Positions 9,275 to 19,992 of a stretch of 64,000 nt of DNA are shown one piece after another. The stretch comes from UBA11051 sp964390495 (GTDB taxonomy: Bacteria > Armatimonadota > Zipacnadia > Zipacnadales > UBA11051): positions 38,688 through 102,687 of the forward strand of contig CAYMIN010000013.1 of assembly GCA_964390495.1 (NCBI GenBank), in the 5' to 3' direction. Within the stretch, counting starts at the first letter, position 1; each line of letters begins with the position of its first letter. Under the pieces are notes generated by a model that made no database searches, was not told the DNA's origin, and saw only the letters and a list, made by a program, of their open reading frames with translations. Made by a program: the position numbers and the translations under genes.

Positions 9275-12130
9275 GTGCGCCCTCAAACCAGTCTTAAGCG
9301 GAAGCTGCCGCGGCAGATGCTATTGCTGTGGGCCCTAGTGCTGGTGCTGGTCGCTCTGGCTCCCGTCTTTGGCCAGCAGCCCACCCATACGGTCTCGGTT
9401 CTCCACCCCGGCGGGCTGACCAAGCTGCAGTTGGAGTACCCCGCCTTGACCATAACCGGCGATGACTGGATGTACCACCCCGCCGGCCGCTTCCAGCTTT
9501 GGACCGGGCCCTCAGCTCCCATCGGTGGTGATCCCACGCGCGTCGGCGACGAAAACCGCAACATCGCCAGCGTCGCCCAAGCGGGCGATACCGGCGTCTC
9601 ATTCACCAGCAAGACCACCATCGCTATCAATCCGCGACGGGCTGAAGATGTTGAGGACGACGAAGATTTGGGCTACTTTTACGACATTCACGAAGTGATG
9701 GCCAACCAAGATGCCCAGGAATCACCGGCCGCCCTCACCAACTACTGGACCGCCGCGCCCGTCGCCGGCACCAGAGACCTCACCGGCACTTACCGTCTCC
9801 CGGTTGCCTTTGATGAAGACGATGTCCCGACCGCATGGATCGAGGTGCGCCAGGCCCTCACCCTCATCGGCGACACCTTGCAGGCTGAGTACATCGTCTA
9901 TAACACCAGCCCCCAGCGCCAGCGCATCGGCGTCCGCATTGTCTTTGACGGCCTCTTCGGTGGGGCTAGCGTTCAGGACGGGCAGGCCATCGTCCTGGCT
10001 GACGGAACCACCATCACTAGGGAAACTCAGTTGCCCGATGCCAGCTCCGGCGGCTGGCTGTTGCCTGACACCTGGGTCACATACGACGACCCGATGGCGC
10101 CGCTCGTGGCGATCCGTGGTGTCGTCAATGCCGCTGAGGTCTTCGATCCGGGCCCTGCCAGCAAGAGCGCGGGGCTGCCGGATTCGGTGGCTTGGGGGCA
10201 GATGCGCAACATGGGGCTGGCCGGACAGTACTATTTCACCCCCAATTCCCAAGCCCTGCTCCTCGGCGAAGACTGGGGCTATGCTGTCAAGTGGGACCCC
10301 GAAGAGATATCGGCCGGCCAGTCGTGTCGCTTTGTCACCTATTACGGTGTCGGCATATCAACTCCTGACTATGACCGCCCCTATGCCTTCTTGGTCTATG
10401 CTCCTTTCTCACTCGTCCAGCAGACCGGCGATGACCCCGCTACCCCGGACGTCGTCGAAGATTACTACCTGAGCGATCCTGACGGCAATTCCCCCTTCCC
10501 CATAGCAGCCTACGTGGACAACTACGGGGCCGAGGCGTTGCTTGACGCCAGCGTCCGTATCCGCTTGCCGATGGGGCTGGAGCTGATGGAGGGGGAGAGC
10601 CTCACCAAATCGGTCGGCGTGGTGCGGCGCAACGAGCTGAAGTGGGTCAGTTGGAGAATCCGCGCCACCGCCGCGCGCCCGGGCCGCTACTCGGTCAAGT
10701 TCACCGGCCCCCAGGGCAAAGTGCTTGAGCGCACCATCAACATCCCCGCCACGCCGGTACTCAATCCCCTCGAGTCGCCGCGCGGGCTGGAGATGGTCTC
10801 GATACCCTATGAATTCGGCAATACTGACGCCGAGTGGGTATTCCAGGACCTCGGCAGTCTCCAGCCGGGCGGCAATGCCACCATCGTGCGCTGGGACCCC
10901 GGTACCGCCCAATACCGCTGGTTCCCCGACCCCAGCACCACCAACGTCGAGCCGGGCATCGGCTTCTGGCTGCTCAACCGCGCCCGTGAGGTCATCGAGT
11001 TACCTGGTGATGCCACTCCCGTATCCACCGAGCGCAGCTTCAGTATCCGTCTGCCGGCGGGATGGAACCAGATCGGTAATCCCTTCACCATACCCCTGCG
11101 CCTCGACGAGGTCCGCGTGATTGGGCCGACCGGCGGCGAGTACTCGATGTGGGAAGCCTATACCCGCTTGCTGCTGGTCCCCACCGTGTTCGAATATGAC
11201 CCGCTGTTCAATGATTATGCCTGGTCCACCGACCTATCCAAGGCGCTGCTCGATCCCTACAAAGGCTACTGGCTGCTGTGCTATGACGCCGTAACTCTCC
11301 AGTTCCCGCCGCCAAGTCTCTTCTCGCCGGCTGCCGTGAGCGCTGAGCAGCCCGCCGCAACCGCTGCCGCGCACCGTGACGGCTGGGCCGTCAACCTGGC
11401 GGTAACCGCCGGCGAGCAGGTCAGAACCAACCGCAGCTTCGGCACCTGCTCCGAGGCTAAGGTCGGCTATGACCGCAACGACATACCCCAGCCGCCGGTA
11501 GCCGTCGCCGCTGGTGCCAGAGCGCTCACTGCCAGTTTCCTCTGTGGCGACGCGCCGCCTGACCAGGCCGGGCGCTTGCTGGTTGACATGAGGCCGCTTG
11601 CGGCTACTACCACCTGGCGCTTTGCCGTGTCCACAGGCCTCGCCGAGCAGGAGGTCACGGTCAGTTGGGATGACCTCGCCTCCATGGGCGGCGACCTGGT
11701 GCCTACGCTTGTGGATACGGCCACCGGCAAGCGCTGCTATATGCGAACCGCCAGTTCCTATACCTACCGCACCAGACAGGACGCCGAGACGCGAGTGTTT
11801 GAGCTTATCGTCCGCCAGCGTGGCGCTAATACGCTGATGGTGACCAGCCTCAGCGCCCAGCAGGCTCGCGGCGGACAGGTCGCCATCACTTACGGTCTCA
11901 CCGTACCGGCTAATGTTGACATCCTCATCCGCAACATATCCGGCGTCCCGGTGGCACGCGTGGCCTCTGACCGGCTCTCGCTCGCGGGCACCAATAGTGT
12001 GGTCTGGTCCGGTCAGAACCAGAAGGGTGCGCCGGTGCCGAGCGGCTGTTATATCTGTCACGTTACCGCACGGTGCCCCGAAACCGGGCAGGTTGCCAAC
12101 ATCCTACGGACATTCAATATTGCTCAGTAG
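9275..12130 (+). CDS. Large exported protein of unknown N-terminal type with the shared C-terminal cassette
   Basis: 951 residues from a GTG start with GAGAGGAG upstream. A basic N-terminus and hydrophobic stretch (MLLLWALVLVLVALAPVFG) form a signal peptide. Residues ~30-490 match no family I recognise; they look beta-rich, with an acidic patch (EDVEDDEDLG) near residue 125. From about nt 10785 the protein carries the same cassette as its neighbours: LEMVSIPYEF, GWNQIGNPF, YKGYWLLC, then 'YMRTASSYTY', then a FlgD-like fold with VPSGCYICHVTAR. It is the most diverged of the three copies. It is likely secreted and surface-associated; no catalytic motif was seen. Confidence 0.75.
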   Translation: MRPQTSLKRKLPRQMLLLWALVLVLVALAPVFGQQPTHTVSVLHPGGLTKLQLEYPALTITGDDWMYHPAGRFQLWTGPSAPIGGDPTRVGDENRNIASVAQAGDTGVSFTSKTTIAINPRRAEDVEDDEDLGYFYDIHEVMANQDAQESPAALTNYWTAAPVAGTRDLTGTYRLPVAFDEDDVPTAWIEVRQALTLIGDTLQAEYIVYNTSPQRQRIGVRIVFDGLFGGASVQDGQAIVLADGTTITRETQLPDASSGGWLLPDTWVTYDDPMAPLVAIRGVVNAAEVFDPGPASKSAGLPDSVAWGQMRNMGLAGQYYFTPNSQALLLGEDWGYAVKWDPEEISAGQSCRFVTYYGVGISTPDYDRPYAFLVYAPFSLVQQTGDDPATPDVVEDYYLSDPDGNSPFPIAAYVDNYGAEALLDASVRIRLPMGLELMEGESLTKSVGVVRRNELKWVSWRIRATAARPGRYSVKFTGPQGKVLERTINIPATPVLNPLESPRGLEMVSIPYEFGNTDAEWVFQDLGSLQPGGNATIVRWDPGTAQYRWFPDPSTTNVEPGIGFWLLNRAREVIELPGDATPVSTERSFSIRLPAGWNQIGNPFTIPLRLDEVRVIGPTGGEYSMWEAYTRLLLVPTVFEYDPLFNDYAWSTDLSKALLDPYKGYWLLCYDAVTLQFPPPSLFSPAAVSAEQPAATAAAHRDGWAVNLAVTAGEQVRTNRSFGTCSEAKVGYDRNDIPQPPVAVAAGARALTASFLCGDAPPDQAGRLLVDMRPLAATTTWRFAVSTGLAEQEVTVSWDDLASMGGDLVPTLVDTATGKRCYMRTASSYTYRTRQDAETRVFELIVRQRGANTLMVTSLSAQQARGGQVAITYGLTVPANVDILIRNISGVPVARVASDRLSLAGTNSVVWSGQNQKGAPVPSGCYICHVTARCPETGQVANILRTFNIAQ

Positions 12131-12157
12131 GGCCATCAACACGGCTCGCCAGTCGCC

Positions 12158-12179
12158 CGCGTCGGGCTTCCGGCCCGAC
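12158..12179. repeat. Dispersed GTCGGGCTT palindromic repeat copy
   Basis: GTCGGGCTTCCGGCCCGAC, a near-perfect inverted repeat. It belongs to the family also seen at 17604, 29831, 33681, 34462, 35566, 49323 and 59650. Confidence 0.7.
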
Positions 12180-12239
12180 ATCCAAGCTAGGGAGTAATTC
12201 TACAACGCTTAGGTCTTCCCGCAAGGGGGAAGTGATGCA

Positions 12240-13304
12240 ATGCATGCAATCAGGAAACGCCGCACCGCTCGCACTATCAGCTTCCTAGTCGCATTCTGCA
12301 TGGTGACATCCCTGCTGCCGGTCAGCTTCGCCGGTGCCGCCAAGCCGCCGGCCGCCTCCGTCTTGGTTTTCCCGGTGCTTGATGAAAGCGAAAGCGGCGA
12401 GGCGGGTATTGGCTACAAGGCCACCGCCTCTTTGGAGATGGCCATTGATGCCCAGCCGCAGTTTGCAGCCAGCAGGTTCTCGCCCCATTCCGCCCTGGTG
12501 ATGCGTGCCGTCTCCGAGGGCCGTTTGCGCCAGGTTGATGTGGAAGCCGGCGAAACCGCCTCGGCCAGCCTCGCGCTTTTCATCGGCAACGTACTGGGCA
12601 TGGACTATGTGGTCATTGCCAGCGTCCAGTCATTCGATATTCAGGAAGAGCCGCGGCAGGTCAAAACCATCTTGTCCGGTCAGGCCTGCCAGGTGAAGGG
12701 CAATGTTGACGAAGCCACCGGCGAAGCCGTCGAGGAGCCGACCGTCTATCGCGCCTTCGGCGTATCCGGCAGCAGCCAGGCGCGCGCCCACTACACGGGT
12801 AGTGACGCGCCGCTCATCACCGAGGCGATGCGCGACGCCGCCTACAAGGCTGCCAAAACCCTCGCCGGCGAACCGACCGAATACCGGCCGGTTGCCAAGG
12901 AAAAGAGCAAGTCGTGGAAGTGGCTGCTCTATGGTCTGGCCATTGGTGCGCTGATCATTGCCGTCAACAACTCCCGCAGCAGCGAGGCCCCACCCAGCGC
13001 CGCCGAGCAGCCCAATCCGGTCACTAACTTGTATCCCGAGGAACTGCAGCCCAATATCCGCCTTGTGTGGGACCCGCCAACCGGCACGACACTGACCATA
13101 TTGAAGTACGAGATAGGGCGCAGTGTTGATGGTGGGGGCTTCAGTGTTCTCTCCGCCAATGTCAGCGCTGACGCGACACAATATACCGACACCGACACAC
13201 TCACCGGCAGGCATATCTATCAATATCGCGTTCGGGTTGTGTATCGTAACTCCCAGACCTCAAAATACACGTACTCAGGGCCATTTGCCTTCACACGGAC
13301 CTGA
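12240..13304 (+). CDS. CsgG/FlgO-like membrane protein with FN3-like tail
   Basis: 354 residues; AAGGGGGAAG ends about nine bases before the ATG. Signal peptide or anchor at residues ~12-34. Residues ~38-210 ('VLVFPVLDESESG', 'LGMDYVVIASVQSF', 'AMRDAAYKAAKTLAG') resemble the CsgG/FlgO-type envelope domain also present in the protein at 2622-4544. A transmembrane helix (WLLYGLAIGALIIAVNN) follows, then a single fibronectin-III-like domain (NIRLVWDPPTG ... YQYRVRVVYRN). Having two copies of this plan in one locus suggests a structural or assembly role in the envelope; no enzymatic motif is seen. Confidence 0.65.
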   Translation: MHAIRKRRTARTISFLVAFCMVTSLLPVSFAGAAKPPAASVLVFPVLDESESGEAGIGYKATASLEMAIDAQPQFAASRFSPHSALVMRAVSEGRLRQVDVEAGETASASLALFIGNVLGMDYVVIASVQSFDIQEEPRQVKTILSGQACQVKGNVDEATGEAVEEPTVYRAFGVSGSSQARAHYTGSDAPLITEAMRDAAYKAAKTLAGEPTEYRPVAKEKSKSWKWLLYGLAIGALIIAVNNSRSSEAPPSAAEQPNPVTNLYPEELQPNIRLVWDPPTGTTLTILKYEIGRSVDGGGFSVLSANVSADATQYTDTDTLTGRHIYQYRVRVVYRNSQTSKYTYSGPFAFTRT

Positions 13305-13330
13305 CGCCGGAGCTTAGCAGGCGCCCATTT

Positions 13331-13410
13331 GTTCCGCCCCCGGGTAGCCTTTGCGCCCGAGGGCGGAACCGTTTGTGGTCTGCGCGGACGGGCCTCCCAG
13401 CCCCGCAGAC
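13331..13410. terminator. Two inverted repeats after the CsgG-like gene
   Basis: GTTCCGCCC (13331-13339) pairs with GGGCGGAAC (13361-13369). GTCTGCG (13379-13385) can pair with CGCAGAC (13404-13410). No clear T-run follows either, so a terminator role is only possible. Confidence 0.35.
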
Positions 13411-13454
13411 CCTCACAGGACCGGGGGTTCTAGTAACCTCTCAGCACAAACCAA

Positions 13455-15437
13455 ATGTTTAATCCACACTTCAGACTACTGCTTTGTGCGGCGGCGCTGC
13501 TAGGGCTGGGCACTCTCCACAGCTCCGCCCAGGTGGCTCGCAGCACCCAGTACCGCCTCCAGCTTACCGCCATGCCGCCCCAGTCCCCGGCTGACAACAA
13601 GACCGAGGTCCGGGTGCGCATCGAGGTCCGCACCGAGAGCGGACAGTTGGCCACGGAAGAAGTCGAGATCGTCGTCAGTGCCAGTCTCGGCTATCTGTCG
13701 CCGGACCATGTCTCACGCCAGCAAAGCCTCCAGGTGCGCGCTACCGGCGGCGTCGCCACCGTATTCGCCAGCAGCAACACCCCCGGCATCGCCACCATCT
13801 CTGCCTGGATTCGCGACGCCCGCAACAGTGTCACCATCCGCTACCTGGCCGAGGGCGAGGTGGCTCGCCCGGTAGCCAGAGTCATTCACATCAAGGGCCA
13901 ATGGACCGGCTTCAGTGTTGACCACCGTCTGCTTGAGGCCCGCGACCAGGCCCGCCTCCAGCTTGGCGACTTGACCATCCAGGCCACCGACACTATAGAC
14001 GTTGACCTCAATGCCTTCTCCATCCGCGCCTTCTCGCTGGAAGAAGCCGGCGTTGTCATCACTAAGGGCGAAGGCAAGCTCACGGGCAAGCAGCTTTACT
14101 TCGACATCGCCACTCGCCGGGGAGTCTTGCGCGGCGCCGGTGAGTCCGGCCTCGAGCGCATCTGCTTTGACGCCTATGACCTGCAGCCGCTGGCAACCGA
14201 ATGGGAGCCGCCCTCAGACGCATTTAGCTATGATCCCCGCGAGACCCAGACCTGGCTCATCGCCGACAGCATCTCCTACTTCATCGGCGAGAAGCTAGTC
14301 CTGCGCCACGGCTCGGCATGGGTTGATCAGAGCAAGATCCTCAGCTTCCCCGCCTACTGGATTATCGGCGAGCCCGGCTACACCGGCAGTGCCAACAACA
14401 ACATGTTCAGCGCCGATACCGACGGCGGCGTGGCTCTCGACTTCCCCTTCTTCTACAGCGTGACTGACACCACAACTGGCGCGGTGAAGCTTCAGCATGG
14501 CACCGCCTCACGTTCAGTTGCCACCGCCCGGGGCGGCTGGTCACTGGCCTGGCAGCGCGAGTATCGCTCACTTGCCGACGATTACGAGGGCACGATTGAG
14601 GTCGCCGGCCTCCCCCGCTCGAGCTGGGGCCTGCAGTGGCAGGACCAGCGCACCCTCGGGAATGGCGGCAACTCCTACCTCAACTTCAGCATGCCCGATC
14701 ATCACAGCATCTTCTCTGATGCCAGCGTCTATTGGTACACTGACAAGGGCCGCTTCAATCTGCGCGGCTACTATGACGATCCGCGCTACTACGATGCCGC
14801 CTACGGTCTGGTCGGCGACTGGCTCTCCAACCCCATCGCCTTAGACGACCGCAAGTCCTATCGCCTTGGTTTGACTGCCGGCCCGGAGTATCATAGTGCC
14901 ACCGGTGCTATGGAGTTCGGCGGCGGGCTGTTTTCCGAACTCACCTGGGGCACTTATGACCTGGGCCGCAAGACCACTCTCCGACCAGCACTGCGCAACA
15001 CCTTCTCCTGGGACACTAGCGGCTACACCGCCGATGGCCTGCGTGCCGACCTCGACTTCACCCACCGCCTCAGCCTCAATTCCACTATCGCTCTCGGTTA
15101 CAGCGCCGAGTACTTCAGCGGTGATTCGGCCGTTGACGGCCTCGAACAGATTCTCAGCCTCGACCTCAGCACCCGCCGCAACAAGTGGTACTTGTACGCC
15201 TTCGGCAGCCACAATCTCACCTTCCAGGACACTTTCTCTTACCTCGACCTCAACTACTACCAGAGTCAGCGCTGGCGCTGGGAGCTGGCCGGCACCCTCT
15301 ACAGCTTCCAGGACTCCTCGTACAACGAATGGGAGCTCACCCTCGCCCGTACCTTCGGCCAGCGCGAAGTCGGTCTCACTTACAGCGAAGAGACCGGCCG
15401 GCTCTCCCTGGAGTTCGGCGGCTTTACCACCTTCTAG
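13455..15437 (+). CDS. LptD/OstA-like outer-membrane beta-barrel protein with N-terminal Ig-like domain
   Basis: 660 residues. Signal peptide at residues ~5-26 (FRLLLCAAALLGLGTLHSSA). Residues ~30-130 look like an invasin/bacterial-Ig domain (NKTEVRVRIEV ... GGVATVFASSNTPGIATISA). Residues ~140-240 resemble the OstA/LptA fold (LTIQATDTIDVDLNAFS ... LYFDIATRRGVLRGAG). The remainder has the alternating aromatic pattern of a large outer-membrane barrel (WELAGTLYSFQDSSYNEWEL) and ends in an aromatic residue, FTTF, as barrel proteins do. It closes the exported-protein locus. It could be a lipopolysaccharide transporter or, given the neighbours, a barrel serving the cassette proteins; the latter is speculation. 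Confidence 0.6.
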   Translation: MFNPHFRLLLCAAALLGLGTLHSSAQVARSTQYRLQLTAMPPQSPADNKTEVRVRIEVRTESGQLATEEVEIVVSASLGYLSPDHVSRQQSLQVRATGGVATVFASSNTPGIATISAWIRDARNSVTIRYLAEGEVARPVARVIHIKGQWTGFSVDHRLLEARDQARLQLGDLTIQATDTIDVDLNAFSIRAFSLEEAGVVITKGEGKLTGKQLYFDIATRRGVLRGAGESGLERICFDAYDLQPLATEWEPPSDAFSYDPRETQTWLIADSISYFIGEKLVLRHGSAWVDQSKILSFPAYWIIGEPGYTGSANNNMFSADTDGGVALDFPFFYSVTDTTTGAVKLQHGTASRSVATARGGWSLAWQREYRSLADDYEGTIEVAGLPRSSWGLQWQDQRTLGNGGNSYLNFSMPDHHSIFSDASVYWYTDKGRFNLRGYYDDPRYYDAAYGLVGDWLSNPIALDDRKSYRLGLTAGPEYHSATGAMEFGGGLFSELTWGTYDLGRKTTLRPALRNTFSWDTSGYTADGLRADLDFTHRLSLNSTIALGYSAEYFSGDSAVDGLEQILSLDLSTRRNKWYLYAFGSHNLTFQDTFSYLDLNYYQSQRWRWELAGTLYSFQDSSYNEWELTLARTFGQREVGLTYSEETGRLSLEFGGFTTF

Positions 15438-15473
15438 CTGCCCCGGCCATTGGCGCAAATCCCCGCCGATTTC

Positions 15474-15482
15474 TGCTATAAT
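15474..15482 (+). promoter_or_regulatory. Extended -10 promoter upstream of uvrB
   Basis: TGCTATAAT at 15474-15482, about 45 bases before the uvrB ATG. No good -35 lies at 17 bases, as often holds for extended -10 promoters. No LexA-type operator was recognised. Confidence 0.5.
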
Positions 15483-15526
15483 ACCTCTTGCACCACTGCC
15501 CACGCTTACATTCGCGGAGAAGCCAA

Positions 15527-17503
<1,977 letters not shown>

Positions 17504-17603
17504 GCCGGCCCGATTCATCATCGCGCAGCTTCTTCCAAACAATGCACGCGGCTCGGGCTTGCGTGCACCAGCTTCAGCGCAGGCGGCTCTCTGCGAATAC
17601 TCC

Positions 17604-17756
17604 GCGCGTGGGTCGGGCTTTTCCGTTCGACAAGCTCACGGCCCTGCCTGCCCTGAGCGAAGTCGCAGGGAGCAACGTCGAAGGGCAGCCCGACTCGCCG
17701 TTGCCTTTCCCCCCTCTCCCTGTGGGAGAGGGGCCGGGGGTGAGGGCACCTTCCAG
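17604..17756. repeat. Composite dispersed repeats between uvrB and uvrC
   Basis: GGGTCGGGCTTTT (17610-17622) is separated from AGCCCGAC by a nested GTTCGACAAGCTCACGG ... CTGAGCGAAGTCGCAGGG element. A CCCTCTCCCTGTGGGAGAGG hairpin followed by GGGGGTGAGGGC lies at about 17711-17748. These repeat types recur elsewhere in the window. No gene is seen in 17504-17787. Confidence 0.7.
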
Positions 17757-17787
17757 ACAGTCTAGGTGCAGATAACTGGCCAATCTA

Positions 17788-19713
17788 ATGAACCACCAAG
17801 ACCTCCTCGAAAAACTCGCTCAGGTCCCGGCCGAGCCCGGCGCCTACACGCTCATGGATGGCGCCGGCGAGGTCATCTATGTTGGCAAGGCCCGTTCCTT
17901 GGCGGCGCGCCTGCGCCAGCACGTCCGGGGCGATGCCGAGCGGATGGGCGGCTGGGCGCCGGTGATGCATGAGAAGCTGGCCGATTTCGACTATATCATC
18001 ACTCGCACCGAGGCCGAGGCTCTGATCCTGGAAGCCACCCTCATCAAGCAGCACCAGCCCCGCTTCAACATCCGCCTGCGCGATGACAAGAGCTATCCCT
18101 ACCTGTGCCTGACCGCCGAGAAGTACCCGCGCCTGCTGGTAATCCGCGACCTGCCCAGTGATGCCCGCGTGCGCATACCCGGAGGCGGCGGCAAGTACCG
18201 GCGCGGCTTTCATGATCCCAAGCGCCACGAGGTGTACGGCTTCAGTGCCGGCGAGATTTTCGGCCCATACCCCACCGCGAGTGTCATGTGGCGCGCCCGC
18301 CGCATGGCCAGTCAGCTATTCGGCTTGCGCCAATGCCGCCGCAAGCTCGACGGCACGCCCAGCGGCAAGCCATGCCTCTACTACCATCTCGGTCACTGTC
18401 TGGGCCCATGCACGGGGGAGGTCAGTGAGGAGCAATACGGCGTGGTCGTCCAGCAGGTCATCAACTTCCTGGACGGGAAGACCGAGCAGATTGCCGAGCG
18501 GCTCAGGGGGGAAATGGAGCAGGCCGCGCGGGAGCTGGACTTCGAGCGGGCCGCGCGGCTTCGCGACAAGTTGCAGGTCATCGAGCGCAGCGGTGAAGAC
18601 CAGCTTGTGGTGGCTGCCGAGAACCGCGAGCAGGACATCTTCGGCGCGGCCACCGAAGACCAGCGCGCCCTGGTCAAGCTGCTGGGCGTCCGCGGCGGCC
18701 GGCTGACTACCCAGGAGACCTATAGCCTCGCCCATATCGGCGGGCGCTCCCTCGGCGAGATTATCGAGGCGGCGATGACGCTGCACTATGGTGCCGGCAA
18801 CCTCCCCGCCCGCCATGTGCTGATCGCCGCACCGCTGGCACAACAAGATGAGTGGCAGGAGTTGCTCTCACAGATGCGCGGAGGCCCCGTGGACCTCGCA
18901 GTCCCTCAGCGTGGCGAGCGCCGCCGCCTCATCGAGCTGGCGCAGATCAATGCCAAGACCGCTCTCGAGGCCCTTGCCCACCAGGGCCGCAGCCGCGCTG
19001 CAGATAGTGATGCCGCCCTTGCCGACCTCGCTGCAGCTCTGGAGCTGGAGCGGCCGCCGTGCCGGATTGAGTGCTACGACGTATCCAACTTGCAGGGCGA
19101 TCATGCTGTCGGCTCGATGGTCGTCTTTACTGACGGGGTGCCCGACAAGTCCGCCTACCGCCGCTTCCGCATTCGCACCGTCGCCGGCCAGGACGATTAT
19201 GCGATGCTGGCCGAGGTAGTGGCGCGTCGGCTGGCGGCGGCCCAGGCCGGCGGTGAAAAGTTCCTACCGCTGCCTGACTTGATTCTCGTGGATGGTGGCA
19301 AGGGCCAGGTGAGTGCTGTCGCGCAGGTTGTGGACCGGACGGCGGGCGAGCATGACATTGCCCTGGCCGGTCTGGCTAAGGCTGAGGAAGAGGTCTTCGT
19401 GCGAGGCCGCCGCGCACCGCTGGACATGACGTCGCATCCCCGGGGGCAGTTCCTCCTGCAGCGGATGCGCAACGAGGCCCACCGCTTTGCGATAACCTAT
19501 CACCGGGGCCTGCGCGTCCGCAGCATGAGCAGCTCCCAGCTTGACGAGATCGCGGGCATCGGCCCCAAGCGCCGCGCCGAGTTGCTCAAGGCTTTCCCCT
19601 CGCTCCAGGCGATGCGCAACGCCTCACTGGAAGAATTAGCCGCCGTCCCGGGCATGAACCGCAAAGCCGCCCAGGCCGTGCACGACTATCTGATACACAA
19701 TACGTCCGACTAG
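17788..19713 (+). CDS. uvrC: Excinuclease ABC subunit C
   Basis: 641 residues. UvrC makes the two incisions in nucleotide excision repair. Seen: an N-terminal GIY-YIG nuclease domain (PGAYTLMDGAGEVIYVGKAR, with AYT in place of the usual V/I-Y-x), the FGPYP motif, a UVR motif (AARELDFERAARLRDKLQ), and the RNase H-like endonuclease with 'ECYDVSNLQGDHAVGSMVV' and 'DLILVDGGKGQ'. Two helix-hairpin-helix units follow at the C-terminus (EIAGIGPKRRAELLKAF, AAVPGMNRKAAQAV). About 20-30 extra residues (PGGGGKYRRGFHDPKRHEVY) lie just before FGPYP. Converges with ilvC. Confidence 0.96.
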   Translation: MNHQDLLEKLAQVPAEPGAYTLMDGAGEVIYVGKARSLAARLRQHVRGDAERMGGWAPVMHEKLADFDYIITRTEAEALILEATLIKQHQPRFNIRLRDDKSYPYLCLTAEKYPRLLVIRDLPSDARVRIPGGGGKYRRGFHDPKRHEVYGFSAGEIFGPYPTASVMWRARRMASQLFGLRQCRRKLDGTPSGKPCLYYHLGHCLGPCTGEVSEEQYGVVVQQVINFLDGKTEQIAERLRGEMEQAARELDFERAARLRDKLQVIERSGEDQLVVAAENREQDIFGAATEDQRALVKLLGVRGGRLTTQETYSLAHIGGRSLGEIIEAAMTLHYGAGNLPARHVLIAAPLAQQDEWQELLSQMRGGPVDLAVPQRGERRRLIELAQINAKTALEALAHQGRSRAADSDAALADLAAALELERPPCRIECYDVSNLQGDHAVGSMVVFTDGVPDKSAYRRFRIRTVAGQDDYAMLAEVVARRLAAAQAGGEKFLPLPDLILVDGGKGQVSAVAQVVDRTAGEHDIALAGLAKAEEEVFVRGRRAPLDMTSHPRGQFLLQRMRNEAHRFAITYHRGLRVRSMSSSQLDEIAGIGPKRRAELLKAFPSLQAMRNASLEELAAVPGMNRKAAQAVHDYLIHNTSD

Positions 19714-19732
19714 TCACTGTCCGCGATGCACT

Positions 19733-19894
19733 AGTGTCGTGTCCCAGAAACAACTTCACATAATTCGAATAGCTCACCAAACGCGTGCCTCGACCTGCCC
19801 TGAGCAACGTCGCAGGGCAGCCCGAGTCACCATCGGCAAGCTCCACGCTAAACACATACAATGCGACAGCATTCTCAGCTTCCAGCCCGAGGTC
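19733..19894. repeat. Long dispersed repeat R2, copy 1
   Basis: Starts AGTGTCGTGTCCCAG, continues TCACATAA...AATAGCTCAC, and ends ATGCGACAGCATTCTCAGC / TTCCAGCCCGAGGTC. It matches 26209-26335 over both ends but has about 35 extra bases inside, including a CCTGCCCTGAGCAACGTCG element. No coding potential is seen in 19714-19992. Confidence 0.75.
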
Positions 19895-19992
19895 GTTCGA
19901 GCCGAACTCCCCAACTGAGCATCCTCAAGTTGCTCTGACGCCGTATCGAGGCCCTCTAAGAGATAACCATGCTTCTGCGACGCAACACTAGC

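Noticed and set aside
15440..15526. LexA-type SOS operator before uvrB
   Set aside because: No CGAAC-N4-GTTCG or CTG-N10-CAG box with a good match was found near the promoter.
17542..17783. Short open frames in both directions between uvrB and uvrC
   Set aside because: They coincide with repeat elements and have no conserved features.
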